Made by a program: the position numbers and the translations under genes. DNA of 64,000 bases from the NCBI GenBank assembly GCA_016795505.1, contig JAEUHH010000014.1, positions 124,001-188,000 of the forward strand, in the 5' to 3' direction. The DNA comes from Verrucomicrobiales bacterium. Its GTDB lineage: Bacteria > Verrucomicrobiota > Verrucomicrobiia > Verrucomicrobiales > DEV007. Below are positions 35,362-44,047 of the stretch, piece after piece. Under the pieces are notes generated by a model. The model saw nothing but the letters and a program-made list of their open reading frames with translations. It made no database searches and had not been told where the DNA came from. Every line of letters starts with the position of its first letter. Positions within the stretch are counted from its first letter, which is position 1.

Positions 35362-36870
35362 ATGAAACTGACTGCCTTCTTTGCTTTCCTCCTGCTTTCC
35401 CTGGGCGCGGCATCCGCCGACGTTGTGACCCGGCCCAACATCATCCTGCTGATGGGTGACGACCACGGCTGGGAGGAGACGGGCTACAACGGACACCCGC
35501 ACGTCAAGACTCCGGTGCTGGACGACATGGCGGCGACGGGTCTGCGGCTGGACCGGTTCTACGCGGCGCATCCATCCTGCTCGCCGACGCGGGGCAGCGT
35601 GCTGACCGGCCGGCATCCGAATCGCTACGGGACCTTCGCGCCGGGCTGGTCGCTGCGGCCGGAGGAGATCACGATCGCGAAGCTGCTGCGCGACAGCGGC
35701 TATGTCTGCGGTCATTTCGGCAAATGGCACGTCGGCGCGGTGAAGGCGGGGTCGCCGGTGAATCCGGGTGCGATGGGATTCGACACCTGGGTGTCGCACG
35801 ACAATTTCTTCGAGATGAACCCGCACCTGTCGCGCGATGGAGGTGCCCCGGAGCGGTACGAGGGGGAAAGCTCGGCGGTGATCGTCGAGGAGGCGCGGAA
35901 ATTCATCGAACGATCGAAGACGGACGGGAAGCCCTTCTTTGCGATCGTGTGGTTCGGCTCTCCGCACGAGCCCTACAGTGGCCTACCCGAGGATCTGGCT
36001 CTCTACGACGACCTGCCGGCGAAATACGCGAAGAAGAAGGTGCGCCTGACCTCGAACGAGACAGGGCTGCCGGTGGAGCGGCTGCAGGGCGAGGTGCTGC
36101 GGGAGCGTTTCGCCGAGATCACGGCGATGGACCGGGCGATCGGGACGCTGCGTGATCATCTGAAGAAGTCCGGCCTGAAGGACAATACGCTGGTTTGGTA
36201 CTGCGGAGACAACGGCACCGATGGCACGGGGCAGGTCGATCCGCCGTTCCGCGGAGCGAAAGGCGGGATGTATGAGGGCGGCATCCGCGTGCCGGGGCTG
36301 ATCGAGTGGCCCGCGCGCATCCCTGAGCCGAAGGTGAGCGCGGTGAATGCGGTGACGAGCGACATCCTCCCGACGCTGTGCGGTGTCGCGCGCGTGCCGC
36401 TGCCGGACCGGCCGCTGGATGGGATCAACCTGGCACCGGTGTTCGACGGGTACCTGACGAATCGGCCCGAGCCGATTTTTTTCTGGAGCTTCGTGACCCG
36501 GCGGGCGCCGGGTGAACAGCCGGAGCCGTGGATCGATCCGGCCCTGCAAGCCGGCACCACGCCGCTGGTGAAGCTGAGCGGCGGCAAGGCGACGCGGGAT
36601 TTCACGAATTTCCGGCACCCGCGGATCGAGGAGGCGGACTACGCCGGGGCACGGGTGATGCTGGATGGCTCCCACAAACTGGTGATCCACGAGAAGAAGG
36701 GTGGCGAGGCGAAGAGGGAACTGTTCGACCTGTCGACCGACCCGCTGGAGAAATCGGACCTTTCGGAAACCGATGCCGAACGGGCTGCGGCGATGGCGGC
36801 TCGGCTGCGGGAATGGCAGGCCGGCGTGCTGAAGAGCCTGACGGGGGCGGATTACGGCGCCAAGAAGTGA
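35362..36870 (+). CDS. Secreted type I sulfatase
   Basis: 502 residues with a signal peptide (LTAFFAFLLLSLGAASA). The sulfatase signature is HPSCSPTRGSVLTGRHPNRYG, with the Cys that is converted to formylglycine (C-S-P-T-R). Metal and active-site pieces are RPNIILLMGDDHGW, GHFGKWHVG, WFGSPHEPYS and WYCGDNGTDG. It removes sulfate esters from an unknown substrate, probably a sulfated polysaccharide or lipid. Formylglycine-generating enzyme is not in the window. Same direction as the BNR and SHD1 genes around it. Confidence 0.93.
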   Translation: MKLTAFFAFLLLSLGAASADVVTRPNIILLMGDDHGWEETGYNGHPHVKTPVLDDMAATGLRLDRFYAAHPSCSPTRGSVLTGRHPNRYGTFAPGWSLRPEEITIAKLLRDSGYVCGHFGKWHVGAVKAGSPVNPGAMGFDTWVSHDNFFEMNPHLSRDGGAPERYEGESSAVIVEEARKFIERSKTDGKPFFAIVWFGSPHEPYSGLPEDLALYDDLPAKYAKKKVRLTSNETGLPVERLQGEVLRERFAEITAMDRAIGTLRDHLKKSGLKDNTLVWYCGDNGTDGTGQVDPPFRGAKGGMYEGGIRVPGLIEWPARIPEPKVSAVNAVTSDILPTLCGVARVPLPDRPLDGINLAPVFDGYLTNRPEPIFFWSFVTRRAPGEQPEPWIDPALQAGTTPLVKLSGGKATRDFTNFRHPRIEEADYAGARVMLDGSHKLVIHEKKGGEAKRELFDLSTDPLEKSDLSETDAERAAAMAARLREWQAGVLKSLTGADYGAKK

Positions 36871-36939
36871 GGCGGCCGACCGGGAGCGGGCGGAAGAGCC
36901 GGCTTGCCGTCGCGGGTCGAAACCGCTAGGCTTGGCGTC

Positions 36940-37842
36940 ATGAAAATCCCTAGTCTGTCCCTGTTCCTTATCGCTCTCGCGGCTCTGTCGGCATCGGCGA
37001 GAGACTTCCGCGACTTCACCAATCTGGAGGGCAAAACCATCCATGCCGAACTGCTCGATCTGCGGGGCGAGCAGGTGCGCATCCGGATGCAGAATGGCCG
37101 GGTGTTCGATGTGCCGGTGGCTTCGCTCTCCGAGGCGGATCGGGCCTACCTCAAGGAGTGGGATGCCAAACGGCGCGGTGCCGAAGAGGAGCTGTATTAC
37201 AGCGAGACGATTTTTGCGGACGACTTTTCTGGCGAGGGCTTCGGCGAGCGCTGGGGGCATTACAAGAGCCAGAGTGTGATCCAGGATGGCGTGCTGATCG
37301 GCAAGACGATCGACATCAAGGACCACGCCGGAGTGGATTCGATCCGGTTCGAGGGGCGGCAGGACATGGAGGTGTCGGTGAAGTTCAAGTTCGCCGGTCC
37401 CGAGGCGGAGCGGTTCAATGTCTGGTTCGACGACAAGGACTACAAGGGCTCCCACGCCGGACACATTGCCAGCATCACGATCACGCCCACCGGTGGAAAC
37501 ATCACCGAGGCCAAGACGGGGAACATGGAAAATGCCATCTACGAAAAGAAAAATGCCCCCGGCGGGCTCGACGAGGAGACCAAGAAGCTGCTCGAGTCGA
37601 AGACGGCGAAGTTTGACCTCGAACTCGACCGGGACGAGTGGCACACGCTGCTGATCCGGACCAAGGGACCGGTGATTACGGTGCTGGTCGATGGGAAGGA
37701 AGCCGGCGAACTCGAGTCGGAAGGCAACGCGCACCCGACAAAATCGCTGGTGAGTCTGACGACGACGATCAACGACGTGCACTACGACGATTTTTCGGTG
37801 AAGGCGGCGCCTCCCGGAAAAGCCGAGCCGTCGGCGGAGTGA
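36940..37842 (+). CDS. Secreted SHD1 protein with a concanavalin-like domain
   Basis: 300 residues from ATG 36940. Signal peptide SLFLIALAALSASA, then an SHD1 domain (RDFRDFTNLEGKTIHAELLDL, VPVASLSEADRAYLKEW). From about residue 85 there is a jelly-roll-like domain (FADDFSGEGFGERWGHYKS, FNVWFDDKDYKG, RDEWHTLLIRTKGPVITVLVDGKEAGEL) resembling DUF1080/LamG-like sugar-binding folds. No catalytic residues were assigned. It follows the sulfatase by 69 bases, consistent with a carbohydrate-binding or accessory role. Confidence 0.75.
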   Translation: MKIPSLSLFLIALAALSASARDFRDFTNLEGKTIHAELLDLRGEQVRIRMQNGRVFDVPVASLSEADRAYLKEWDAKRRGAEEELYYSETIFADDFSGEGFGERWGHYKSQSVIQDGVLIGKTIDIKDHAGVDSIRFEGRQDMEVSVKFKFAGPEAERFNVWFDDKDYKGSHAGHIASITITPTGGNITEAKTGNMENAIYEKKNAPGGLDEETKKLLESKTAKFDLELDRDEWHTLLIRTKGPVITVLVDGKEAGELESEGNAHPTKSLVSLTTTINDVHYDDFSVKAAPPGKAEPSAE

Positions 37843-37906
37843 GAACCGGTCCGGCTCACGCAGGCCCGCCGGTGACGACCGGGCTGGGTCACCCGACCTT
37901 AGGTGT

Positions 37907-40756
37907 ATGTTACCTTTCCAGTCAGTTGCGGCGGTTTTCGTGCGGGTCGCGTGCCTTTTCCTGGCGTTTCCGGCGGCGGGTGCCGAGGTGTCGCGGCCCG
38001 CTCGCGTGCCCTGGACCACCTCGCGGCTGCAGGGCTCGCCTGACCCGGGCAAGCGCTGCGCCAGCGAACTGGTGTTTCCGGGCATCGAGTTGAATCAGGG
38101 GCTTGAATTGGTCTCGTGGGGCGGCCGATTTCATGTGGTCGAGCGGGGTGGCCGGGTCTGGTCCTTTCCCGAGCAGCCGGCCGGGGAGCGGGTCGTGCCG
38201 GACCTGACGATCGATCTGAAGGCGCTGCATCCCGGCATGACCAATGCCTATGGTCTGGCCTTTCACCCGAAGTGCGCGGAAAACGGGGAGGTTTTTCTGG
38301 CTTATACCGTCGGGAATGACGTGGAGGATGGCACCCGGGTGTCGCGGTTCCGTCTGTCCGGTGTCGAGCCGCCGCGGCTCGATCCGGCCAGCGAGGAAGT
38401 GATCGTCACCTGGTGGGCCGGCGGTCACAACGGAGCGGCGCTGCAGTTCGGTCCCGACGGTTTTTTGTACATCTCGACCGGAGACGGCACCGCTCCCTCG
38501 CCCCCGGATGGCAAGGACACGGGCCAGGACAACAGCGATCTCCTGTCCGCCATTCTGAGAATCGACATCGATGCGAAGGAGCCGGGACGGGCCTACCGGG
38601 TGCCCGTGGACAATCCCTTCGTCGGTCGCGAGGGCGTGCGGCCGGAAATCTGGAGTTTCGGCTTCCGCAATCCGTGGAAGATGAGTTTCGACGAACGCGG
38701 CGGCCTGTGGGTTGGCGATGTGGGTTGGGAACTGTGGGAAATGATCCACCTCGCCGGGAAGGGCACCAACCATGGATGGAGCGCGATGGAGGCGGCCCAG
38801 CCGATCAAGCCCGAGTCGGCGAGCGATCTGGCGCCGATCCTCCCGCCGGTCGCGGCGCATCCCCACAGCGAGGCGGCGTCGATCACCGGTGGCTTTGTCT
38901 ATCGCGGCAGCAGCCTCCCGGAACTGCGCGGTGCCTATGTCTACGGAGACTATGAGACGGGACGGATCTGGGCGCTGTGGCACGATGGCGGCAGGATGAT
39001 CCGCCATGAGGAGATCGCGGACACGCCGCACAAGATCGCGACCTTCGGTCTCGGCAGCGATGGGGAGATCTACTACTTGCACTATGGCAGTCCGGCGACG
39101 ATGCACCGTCTGGTCCCGAATCCGAAAGCCGGCAAGACCTCGGACTTCCCGATGCTGCTCAGCGAGACCGGGCTGTTCCGCGACACGGCGGCCCGGCTGC
39201 CTGCGGACGGGGTGTATGAATATGCGGTGATCGAGCCAATGTGGCAGGATGGGGCCGAGGCGACCCGCCACATTGCCCTGCCCGCGGACAGCTCGGTGGA
39301 CACGGAGATCACGATCCGGCCCAGCGGCAATCGTCAGTCGCGGGTGGTGTGGCCGGCTGGAGCCGTGCTGGCCAAGACGATCCGTCTCGGTGAGCGGCCC
39401 GTGGAGACCCAGGTCATGCTGTATGATGGCGAGACGTGGAATGGCTATGCCTACCGATGGAACGAAGCCGGAACCGACGCCGCACTGGCCGATGCGGCCG
39501 GCGAGGATGTCGAGGTGGGTGACCAGGCGCGGTGGAAAGGGGGGCCGGTTTATCGCATCGGCAGCCGGGCGGACTGTCTGCGGTGCCATACCCAATGGAA
39601 TGAGTTTGTCGCCGGATTTCAGCCGATGCAACTGGCTGGCTTTGCCGGTCATCCGGGCCTTTCGGCGAGAGAGGTGGCGGTTGGACTGGGATTGACCGAT
39701 GGCGAGTACTTCGAGCGCGACCCGGTCGGCCGTTTGGTCGCGAGCCGGAGCGGAGGCGGATCGCTGGAGGCGCGGGCGCGATCCTGGCTGCATGCCAACT
39801 GCGCCCACTGCCATCGGCGCCATGGCGGCGGCAGCGCGCCACTGGAAGTGAATTTCGATCGCGCGCTCTCCGAGGCTGCACTGCTGTGGCAGCGGCCCAC
39901 GCGTGGCGATTTCGGCATCGCCGATGCCCGTGCCATCGTTCCGGGCGAGCCGTGGCGGTCCGTGCTCAACTATCGTGTGTCCGCGATCGGCAGCGGTCAC
40001 ATGCCGCCCCTCGGAACTCGGGAAGTCGACGAAGCCGGCGTCCGCTTGTTGTGGGACTGGGTCGCGAGCCTGCCCCGCGAGGCGCCGGTCGAGGGGGCGG
40101 CGGTCGCCGACTACGATACGGGACTGCTGGGCGACACGGCATCGGCCATGCGGCTCGCCCATGCCGTTGCCGTCGGGCAGGGCGAGCCCAAGGCACGTGA
40201 AGAGTCGATCCAGGCTGGCTTGGCGGCGGAGCGGCCCGAGGTCCGGGCTTTGTTCGAACGATTCCGGCCTGCGGGAGAGCGACCCCGGCCGCATCGGCAC
40301 CAAGCCGGGTCGATCTTGAAGCTCACGGGCGATCCGGGGCGGGGAGCGGCGTTGCTTTCTCCGACTGGGAAGCTTGCCGCCTGCCTGGCCTGTCATCGGG
40401 TCGGCGATGTCGGGCGCGATTTCGGACCGGATCTCACGACCGTGGGAACGCGACTGGATCATCCGCAACTGCTGGAGAGCCTGCTGGAGCCGTCCCGGGT
40501 GTTGGCAGAGGGCTTCCAGCTTTGGACGGTCGAAACCCGGTCCGGTGAGAGTCACTCGGGTTTTCTGGCCGGGCGGGATGGCGGTGCGGTCGCCCTGCGG
40601 ATCGATCCCGAGATCACCCGGCGCTGGGAGGCGGCGGAGGTGAGGCGGGCCTATCCGCTGCCGACATCGCCGATGCCGGCGGGGCTGGTGGATTTCCTGA
40701 CCGAAGCCGAGGTGGCCGATGTACTGGCCTGGCTGGGCAGCCTGAAGGGTCGCTGA
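37907..40756 (+). CDS. Large secreted dehydrogenase: GSDH-type propeller plus cytochrome domains
   Basis: 949 residues with a signal peptide. An N-terminal glucose/sorbosone-dehydrogenase-like propeller (about 50-420) has GLAFHPKCAENGEVFLAYT, WWAGGHNGAALQFGPDGFLYI, RNPWKMSFDERGGLWVGDVGWE. Three CxxCH haem motifs follow: CLRCH near 557, CAHCH near 634 and CLACH near 826. The last lies in a TIGR02603-type haem-binding domain (GRDFGPDLTTVGTRLDHPQLLESLLEPS). Such proteins are thought to oxidise sugars or alcohols and pass electrons to periplasmic carriers; the substrate is unknown. It converges, with a 10-bp gap, on another protein of related architecture. Confidence 0.85.
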   Translation: MLPFQSVAAVFVRVACLFLAFPAAGAEVSRPARVPWTTSRLQGSPDPGKRCASELVFPGIELNQGLELVSWGGRFHVVERGGRVWSFPEQPAGERVVPDLTIDLKALHPGMTNAYGLAFHPKCAENGEVFLAYTVGNDVEDGTRVSRFRLSGVEPPRLDPASEEVIVTWWAGGHNGAALQFGPDGFLYISTGDGTAPSPPDGKDTGQDNSDLLSAILRIDIDAKEPGRAYRVPVDNPFVGREGVRPEIWSFGFRNPWKMSFDERGGLWVGDVGWELWEMIHLAGKGTNHGWSAMEAAQPIKPESASDLAPILPPVAAHPHSEAASITGGFVYRGSSLPELRGAYVYGDYETGRIWALWHDGGRMIRHEEIADTPHKIATFGLGSDGEIYYLHYGSPATMHRLVPNPKAGKTSDFPMLLSETGLFRDTAARLPADGVYEYAVIEPMWQDGAEATRHIALPADSSVDTEITIRPSGNRQSRVVWPAGAVLAKTIRLGERPVETQVMLYDGETWNGYAYRWNEAGTDAALADAAGEDVEVGDQARWKGGPVYRIGSRADCLRCHTQWNEFVAGFQPMQLAGFAGHPGLSAREVAVGLGLTDGEYFERDPVGRLVASRSGGGSLEARARSWLHANCAHCHRRHGGGSAPLEVNFDRALSEAALLWQRPTRGDFGIADARAIVPGEPWRSVLNYRVSAIGSGHMPPLGTREVDEAGVRLLWDWVASLPREAPVEGAAVADYDTGLLGDTASAMRLAHAVAVGQGEPKAREESIQAGLAAERPEVRALFERFRPAGERPRPHRHQAGSILKLTGDPGRGAALLSPTGKLAACLACHRVGDVGRDFGPDLTTVGTRLDHPQLLESLLEPSRVLAEGFQLWTVETRSGESHSGFLAGRDGGAVALRIDPEITRRWEAAEVRRAYPLPTSPMPAGLVDFLTEAEVADVLAWLGSLKGR

Positions 40757-40766
40757 CTTTTTCTGG

Positions 40767-43763
40767 TCAGGGTTGGAAATTACGGTGCTGCGAATTGCCG
40801 CCGGCCTCGAGGAACGCGAGGAGATCGAGGATCTGCGCGGCATTCAGCGAATTGAGCAGACCCGCAGGCATGGGGGAGGCGGTGGACTCCTCCCGCTTGG
40901 CAATCTGCGACAGGCCGATGCCGATGGTGTCCGGGGAGAGCGGGTTCGGCTTCAGAAGGATACGCTCGTCGTCGGCGCTCTCGATGGTGCCGGTCACAGT
41001 GGTCCCGTCCGTCCGGGTGACGGTGACAATGCGGTACTTTTCCTCCACCACCTTGGCCGGGTCGAGGATGTGCTCGAGCAGGTCGCGCCGGCCAAAACGG
41101 GCGGCAACCTGGACGAGATCGGGACCGTGAATGCCTGCCGGAACCGCCGGATCCGGGCTGACCCGATGGCAGGCCGCACATCCCGCGGCGATGGTCGCGG
41201 CTTTGCCATTTTGGAAAGAGCGACCGCGGCCCACTTCGTCGAGGCGGGGGGTGAGATCCGCCAATTTCCAGGCTTTGACCACGGGTCCTTGCGGCAGGGT
41301 CGCCGCCGCTGCCGGTGACTTGGGCAGGACATCGTCGAGGGCGAGGGTGAGTTCGGGCGTCAGGAGTGCGAGATGCTCCGTTCGCAAATCCTGGATGGCT
41401 TTGGTGAAATTCCGGCCGCCGTCCGGGTGGCGGGAGGCACGATCCAGCGCCACAAAGACCTCGCGGTGGAAGTCGGCCGTCCATCCCGCCTTGAGATAGC
41501 GGAGCTGCATCGGGTAGAAGACGAGGTCCTCCGGCGTCTCCGCATTCCTCAGCAGAGTCACGGTACGGGCGAGGACTGCGGTGGACCCGAGGCGGATGAG
41601 CAAAGGGCAGAGTTCGCGGTTCAGGCGGTGATCTTCGGCCGGATAAGCGGGCTCGAGCAGGGCGATCAGTCCATTGCGATGCGCCGGAGGCGGATCGCCG
41701 AAGCGGGCCAGGGCCACTCCCACGACTCGGAGCAGGGCAAGTCGGTGGTCAGTATCCAGACGTGCCCAATCAAATGAACCCAGACGCTGAAAAACCCGCT
41801 CGGCCGTTGCGGAATCGCTTGTCCGCGCCAGCGCCAGACAGCCCAGCAGGGCTGACCAGCCATCGGGAGCCGACAGGAGCCGCTCCTGCCACAGGGAACC
41901 CGGCAATTTTTCGAGGGCGACGCGCGCGGCGTGCCGGATGAACCGATCGCTGCTTTCGAGCTGGGGCAGGATGATGTCCAAGGCAGCCTTTTGATCCTTC
42001 TCGGGAATGCCCCGGTGCAGGCTTTCAAGACGGTGGCGCAGGGTGCGGTTTTCGTTGGAGGCAGACTTCGCGACTGCTTTTTCCACCGGGCTGTCGTAGG
42101 TGATCCGGTAGAGTCCGCTCTGGGTGCCCCGTCCTCCGGTGATGAACCAGAGGGCACCGTCCGGGCCGATGCAGCCGTCGGTCACATTCAAGGGGCGACC
42201 GGAGACGAAGGGCTCGATCTCTCCGGTGTAGCTGGCCCCGGCGGCTTCGAGATGGATGGCAAGGATGCGTCCGTAGGCCCAGTCGCAGATTAAGAGGGCC
42301 TCCTCGTAGCGCGGGGGCATTTTTGCCCCATGGCCGAAGAACACCGCGGTGGGCGAGCCCAGCCCGATGTCCACCACGCTGGGCAGGGTATCCACATGCC
42401 AGTCCGGTTGACGGCCGGTGCCGCGGCGCCAGCCGAAATCGGATGCCGAAACGAGGTGAACCACCCGGTTTGGCATGTACCAGGGTGCGCGGATGTCCCA
42501 CTCCATGTCCGCGTCGAAGGTGAACAACTCGCCGTTGCGATTGAAGGCGATGTCGACCGGATTGCGCAGGCCGCCGGCGATGAGTTCGGCGGGACCGCCA
42601 TCAGGAGGCAGTCGCAGAATGTGGCCAGCCGGAGCCGTCACGTTGCCATCGAACATGCCGGGATCCCAGGGATTCGGGAGGACCTGATCCTCGGCATAGT
42701 GGCTCAGGGGCGAGGTCGAGGCGAGTCCGGGAGGAAGGATCACGTTGTTGCCAAAGGCGATCCACAGGTGGCCGTCCGGTCCGAGCTTGAGGTGGTTGCG
42801 TCCGTGCCCCACGCCGCCTTCGGTGCGCAGGATCTCCTCCTTCTCCTCATAGGTCCCGTCGCCATCGCCATCCCGCAGCCGGTAGAGCGCCTTGCTGTTG
42901 TTGGCGTGGGCGTAGAGAACGCCGTGGGTATGGAGCAGTCCACGGCATTCGAGCAGGGTATCGTCGATGGTTTCCATCTTCCCGTCTGAACTCAGTCTCA
43001 GAAGTCCCTTTTTCTCACGAGCCAGGACGATCCGGCCCTCCGGGTCGAAACTCATCGCCACCCAGGAATCCTCGTCGGCTCCAGCGGAGCGGATCAGTTC
43101 GGCCCGGAAACCCGGAGGCAGCGAAAAGGCCGCCGGGTCCGTGGCGGTGCTTTGTTTGTCACGTTGGGCCAGTTTCCAACTGTTGTAGGCATCGACCGTG
43201 CGGGCGGGGTCGAAAGGATTGGTGGCCGGGTCCGCTCCGATGGGGGCGCGGTGTGGCGCGACTCCTTCGGGAACCTTCCAGCCGGCGCCCGTCGCGAGCC
43301 AGGCCCGGACGGCGAGGTCGCCCCGCAGTTCGAGCAGCGCGGCGGCGCGGACTGGCTGGCCGTCCGCGGCGCGCAGGGAGAGGTGGTTGACCCCGGGCCG
43401 TAGTCGCGTGGTGAGATCGAGGCTCGCCGCCTGCTCGGGAGACGTGGCCTTTCCGGCCGGTTGATCGTTCACCCACACGGCGACTTCGCGGTCCGCGATC
43501 ACCCAGAGCACGGCCATCACCAGAGGGGTGGTATCTAGGTCGAAGGTTGTTTCGTAGCGCGGTGCTCCCGCGAGCCATTCCGGTTGTGGGCGGTCGTCCC
43601 CGAGTTGGCCTTGGGTGGGCTGGGTGAAAGGTCCCAGAAAGCCGGCGAGCAGCAGGAATGTGGTCAAACCGCGAATCCAGAGTGCCCGCTCCGAGCGCTT
43701 ATGAAACCCAAAGCCGACGGAAGCCTTGGGCCGGGGGAGAGGGGAAACGAGCCGTGATCGCAT
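40767..43763 (-). CDS. Piru_Ver membrane-bound dehydrogenase with HEAT-like middle and haem domain
   Basis: 998 residues from ATG 43763. A signal/anchor at about 25-50 (LTTFLLLAGFLGPFTQ) is followed by a carbohydrate-binding-like domain, then the Piru_Ver N-terminal propeller (LPPGFRAELIRSAGADEDS, GLLHTHGVLYAHANN, NHLKLGPDGHLWIAFG, GGLRNPVDIAFN). An all-helical HEAT-like region runs from about 600 to 830. A C-terminal CAACH TIGR02603-type domain is near 865 (HGPDLVQVAARFGRRDLLEHILDPA). Architecture typical of PVC bacteria; biochemical role not established. The first in-frame ATG (43832) was rejected because residues before MRSRL look random. Confidence 0.85.
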   Translation of the reverse strand: MRSRLVSPLPRPKASVGFGFHKRSERALWIRGLTTFLLLAGFLGPFTQPTQGQLGDDRPQPEWLAGAPRYETTFDLDTTPLVMAVLWVIADREVAVWVNDQPAGKATSPEQAASLDLTTRLRPGVNHLSLRAADGQPVRAAALLELRGDLAVRAWLATGAGWKVPEGVAPHRAPIGADPATNPFDPARTVDAYNSWKLAQRDKQSTATDPAAFSLPPGFRAELIRSAGADEDSWVAMSFDPEGRIVLAREKKGLLRLSSDGKMETIDDTLLECRGLLHTHGVLYAHANNSKALYRLRDGDGDGTYEEKEEILRTEGGVGHGRNHLKLGPDGHLWIAFGNNVILPPGLASTSPLSHYAEDQVLPNPWDPGMFDGNVTAPAGHILRLPPDGGPAELIAGGLRNPVDIAFNRNGELFTFDADMEWDIRAPWYMPNRVVHLVSASDFGWRRGTGRQPDWHVDTLPSVVDIGLGSPTAVFFGHGAKMPPRYEEALLICDWAYGRILAIHLEAAGASYTGEIEPFVSGRPLNVTDGCIGPDGALWFITGGRGTQSGLYRITYDSPVEKAVAKSASNENRTLRHRLESLHRGIPEKDQKAALDIILPQLESSDRFIRHAARVALEKLPGSLWQERLLSAPDGWSALLGCLALARTSDSATAERVFQRLGSFDWARLDTDHRLALLRVVGVALARFGDPPPAHRNGLIALLEPAYPAEDHRLNRELCPLLIRLGSTAVLARTVTLLRNAETPEDLVFYPMQLRYLKAGWTADFHREVFVALDRASRHPDGGRNFTKAIQDLRTEHLALLTPELTLALDDVLPKSPAAAATLPQGPVVKAWKLADLTPRLDEVGRGRSFQNGKAATIAAGCAACHRVSPDPAVPAGIHGPDLVQVAARFGRRDLLEHILDPAKVVEEKYRIVTVTRTDGTTVTGTIESADDERILLKPNPLSPDTIGIGLSQIAKREESTASPMPAGLLNSLNAAQILDLLAFLEAGGNSQHRNFQP

Positions 43764-43826
43764 GGTTTCCAGTAAACTCCCCGCCCAGATCGACAACAGG
43801 CGCGATGCCGCTGGCGGCGCCTGATG

Positions 43827-43903
43827 TGGCACGCCCTGCTGGATTCGAACCAGCGACCGACGGATTAGAAATCCGTTGCTCTATCCAACTGAGCTAAGGG
43901 CGC
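43827..43903 (-). tRNA. tRNA-Arg (anticodon TCT)
   Basis: 77 nt including encoded CCA. Acceptor GCGCCCT / AGGGCGT (one G-U), D-arm GCTC/GAGC, anticodon stem ACGGA/TCCGT with loop TTTCTAA, and T-arm GCTGG-TTCGAAT-CCAGC all pair. The anticodon TCT reads AGA/AGG. It lies in the 284-bp gap between the Piru_Ver gene and the MFS gene, so no large protein gene covers it. Confidence 0.97.
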
Positions 43904-44047
43904 GGCTGGCGCCGTTGGCTGGGAGGATAGTCCACCCGATTTCCTCCGGCCGCAACCGGCATTCGCCCGATTGACTGCTTGCGCGGGGCGGGGATTGGCG
44001 GTTTCATCCCGGCTTTCCCCTCTCAGATCGGTCGGTCGATCCCTGCC

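Noticed and set aside
40757-40766. Shared terminator between the two convergent haem proteins
   Set aside because: The 10-bp gap has a T-run only and no hairpin.
43827-43903. tRNA-Arg as an attachment site of a genomic island
   Set aside because: No integrase, no direct repeat of the tRNA 3' end and no change in gene character next to it were found.
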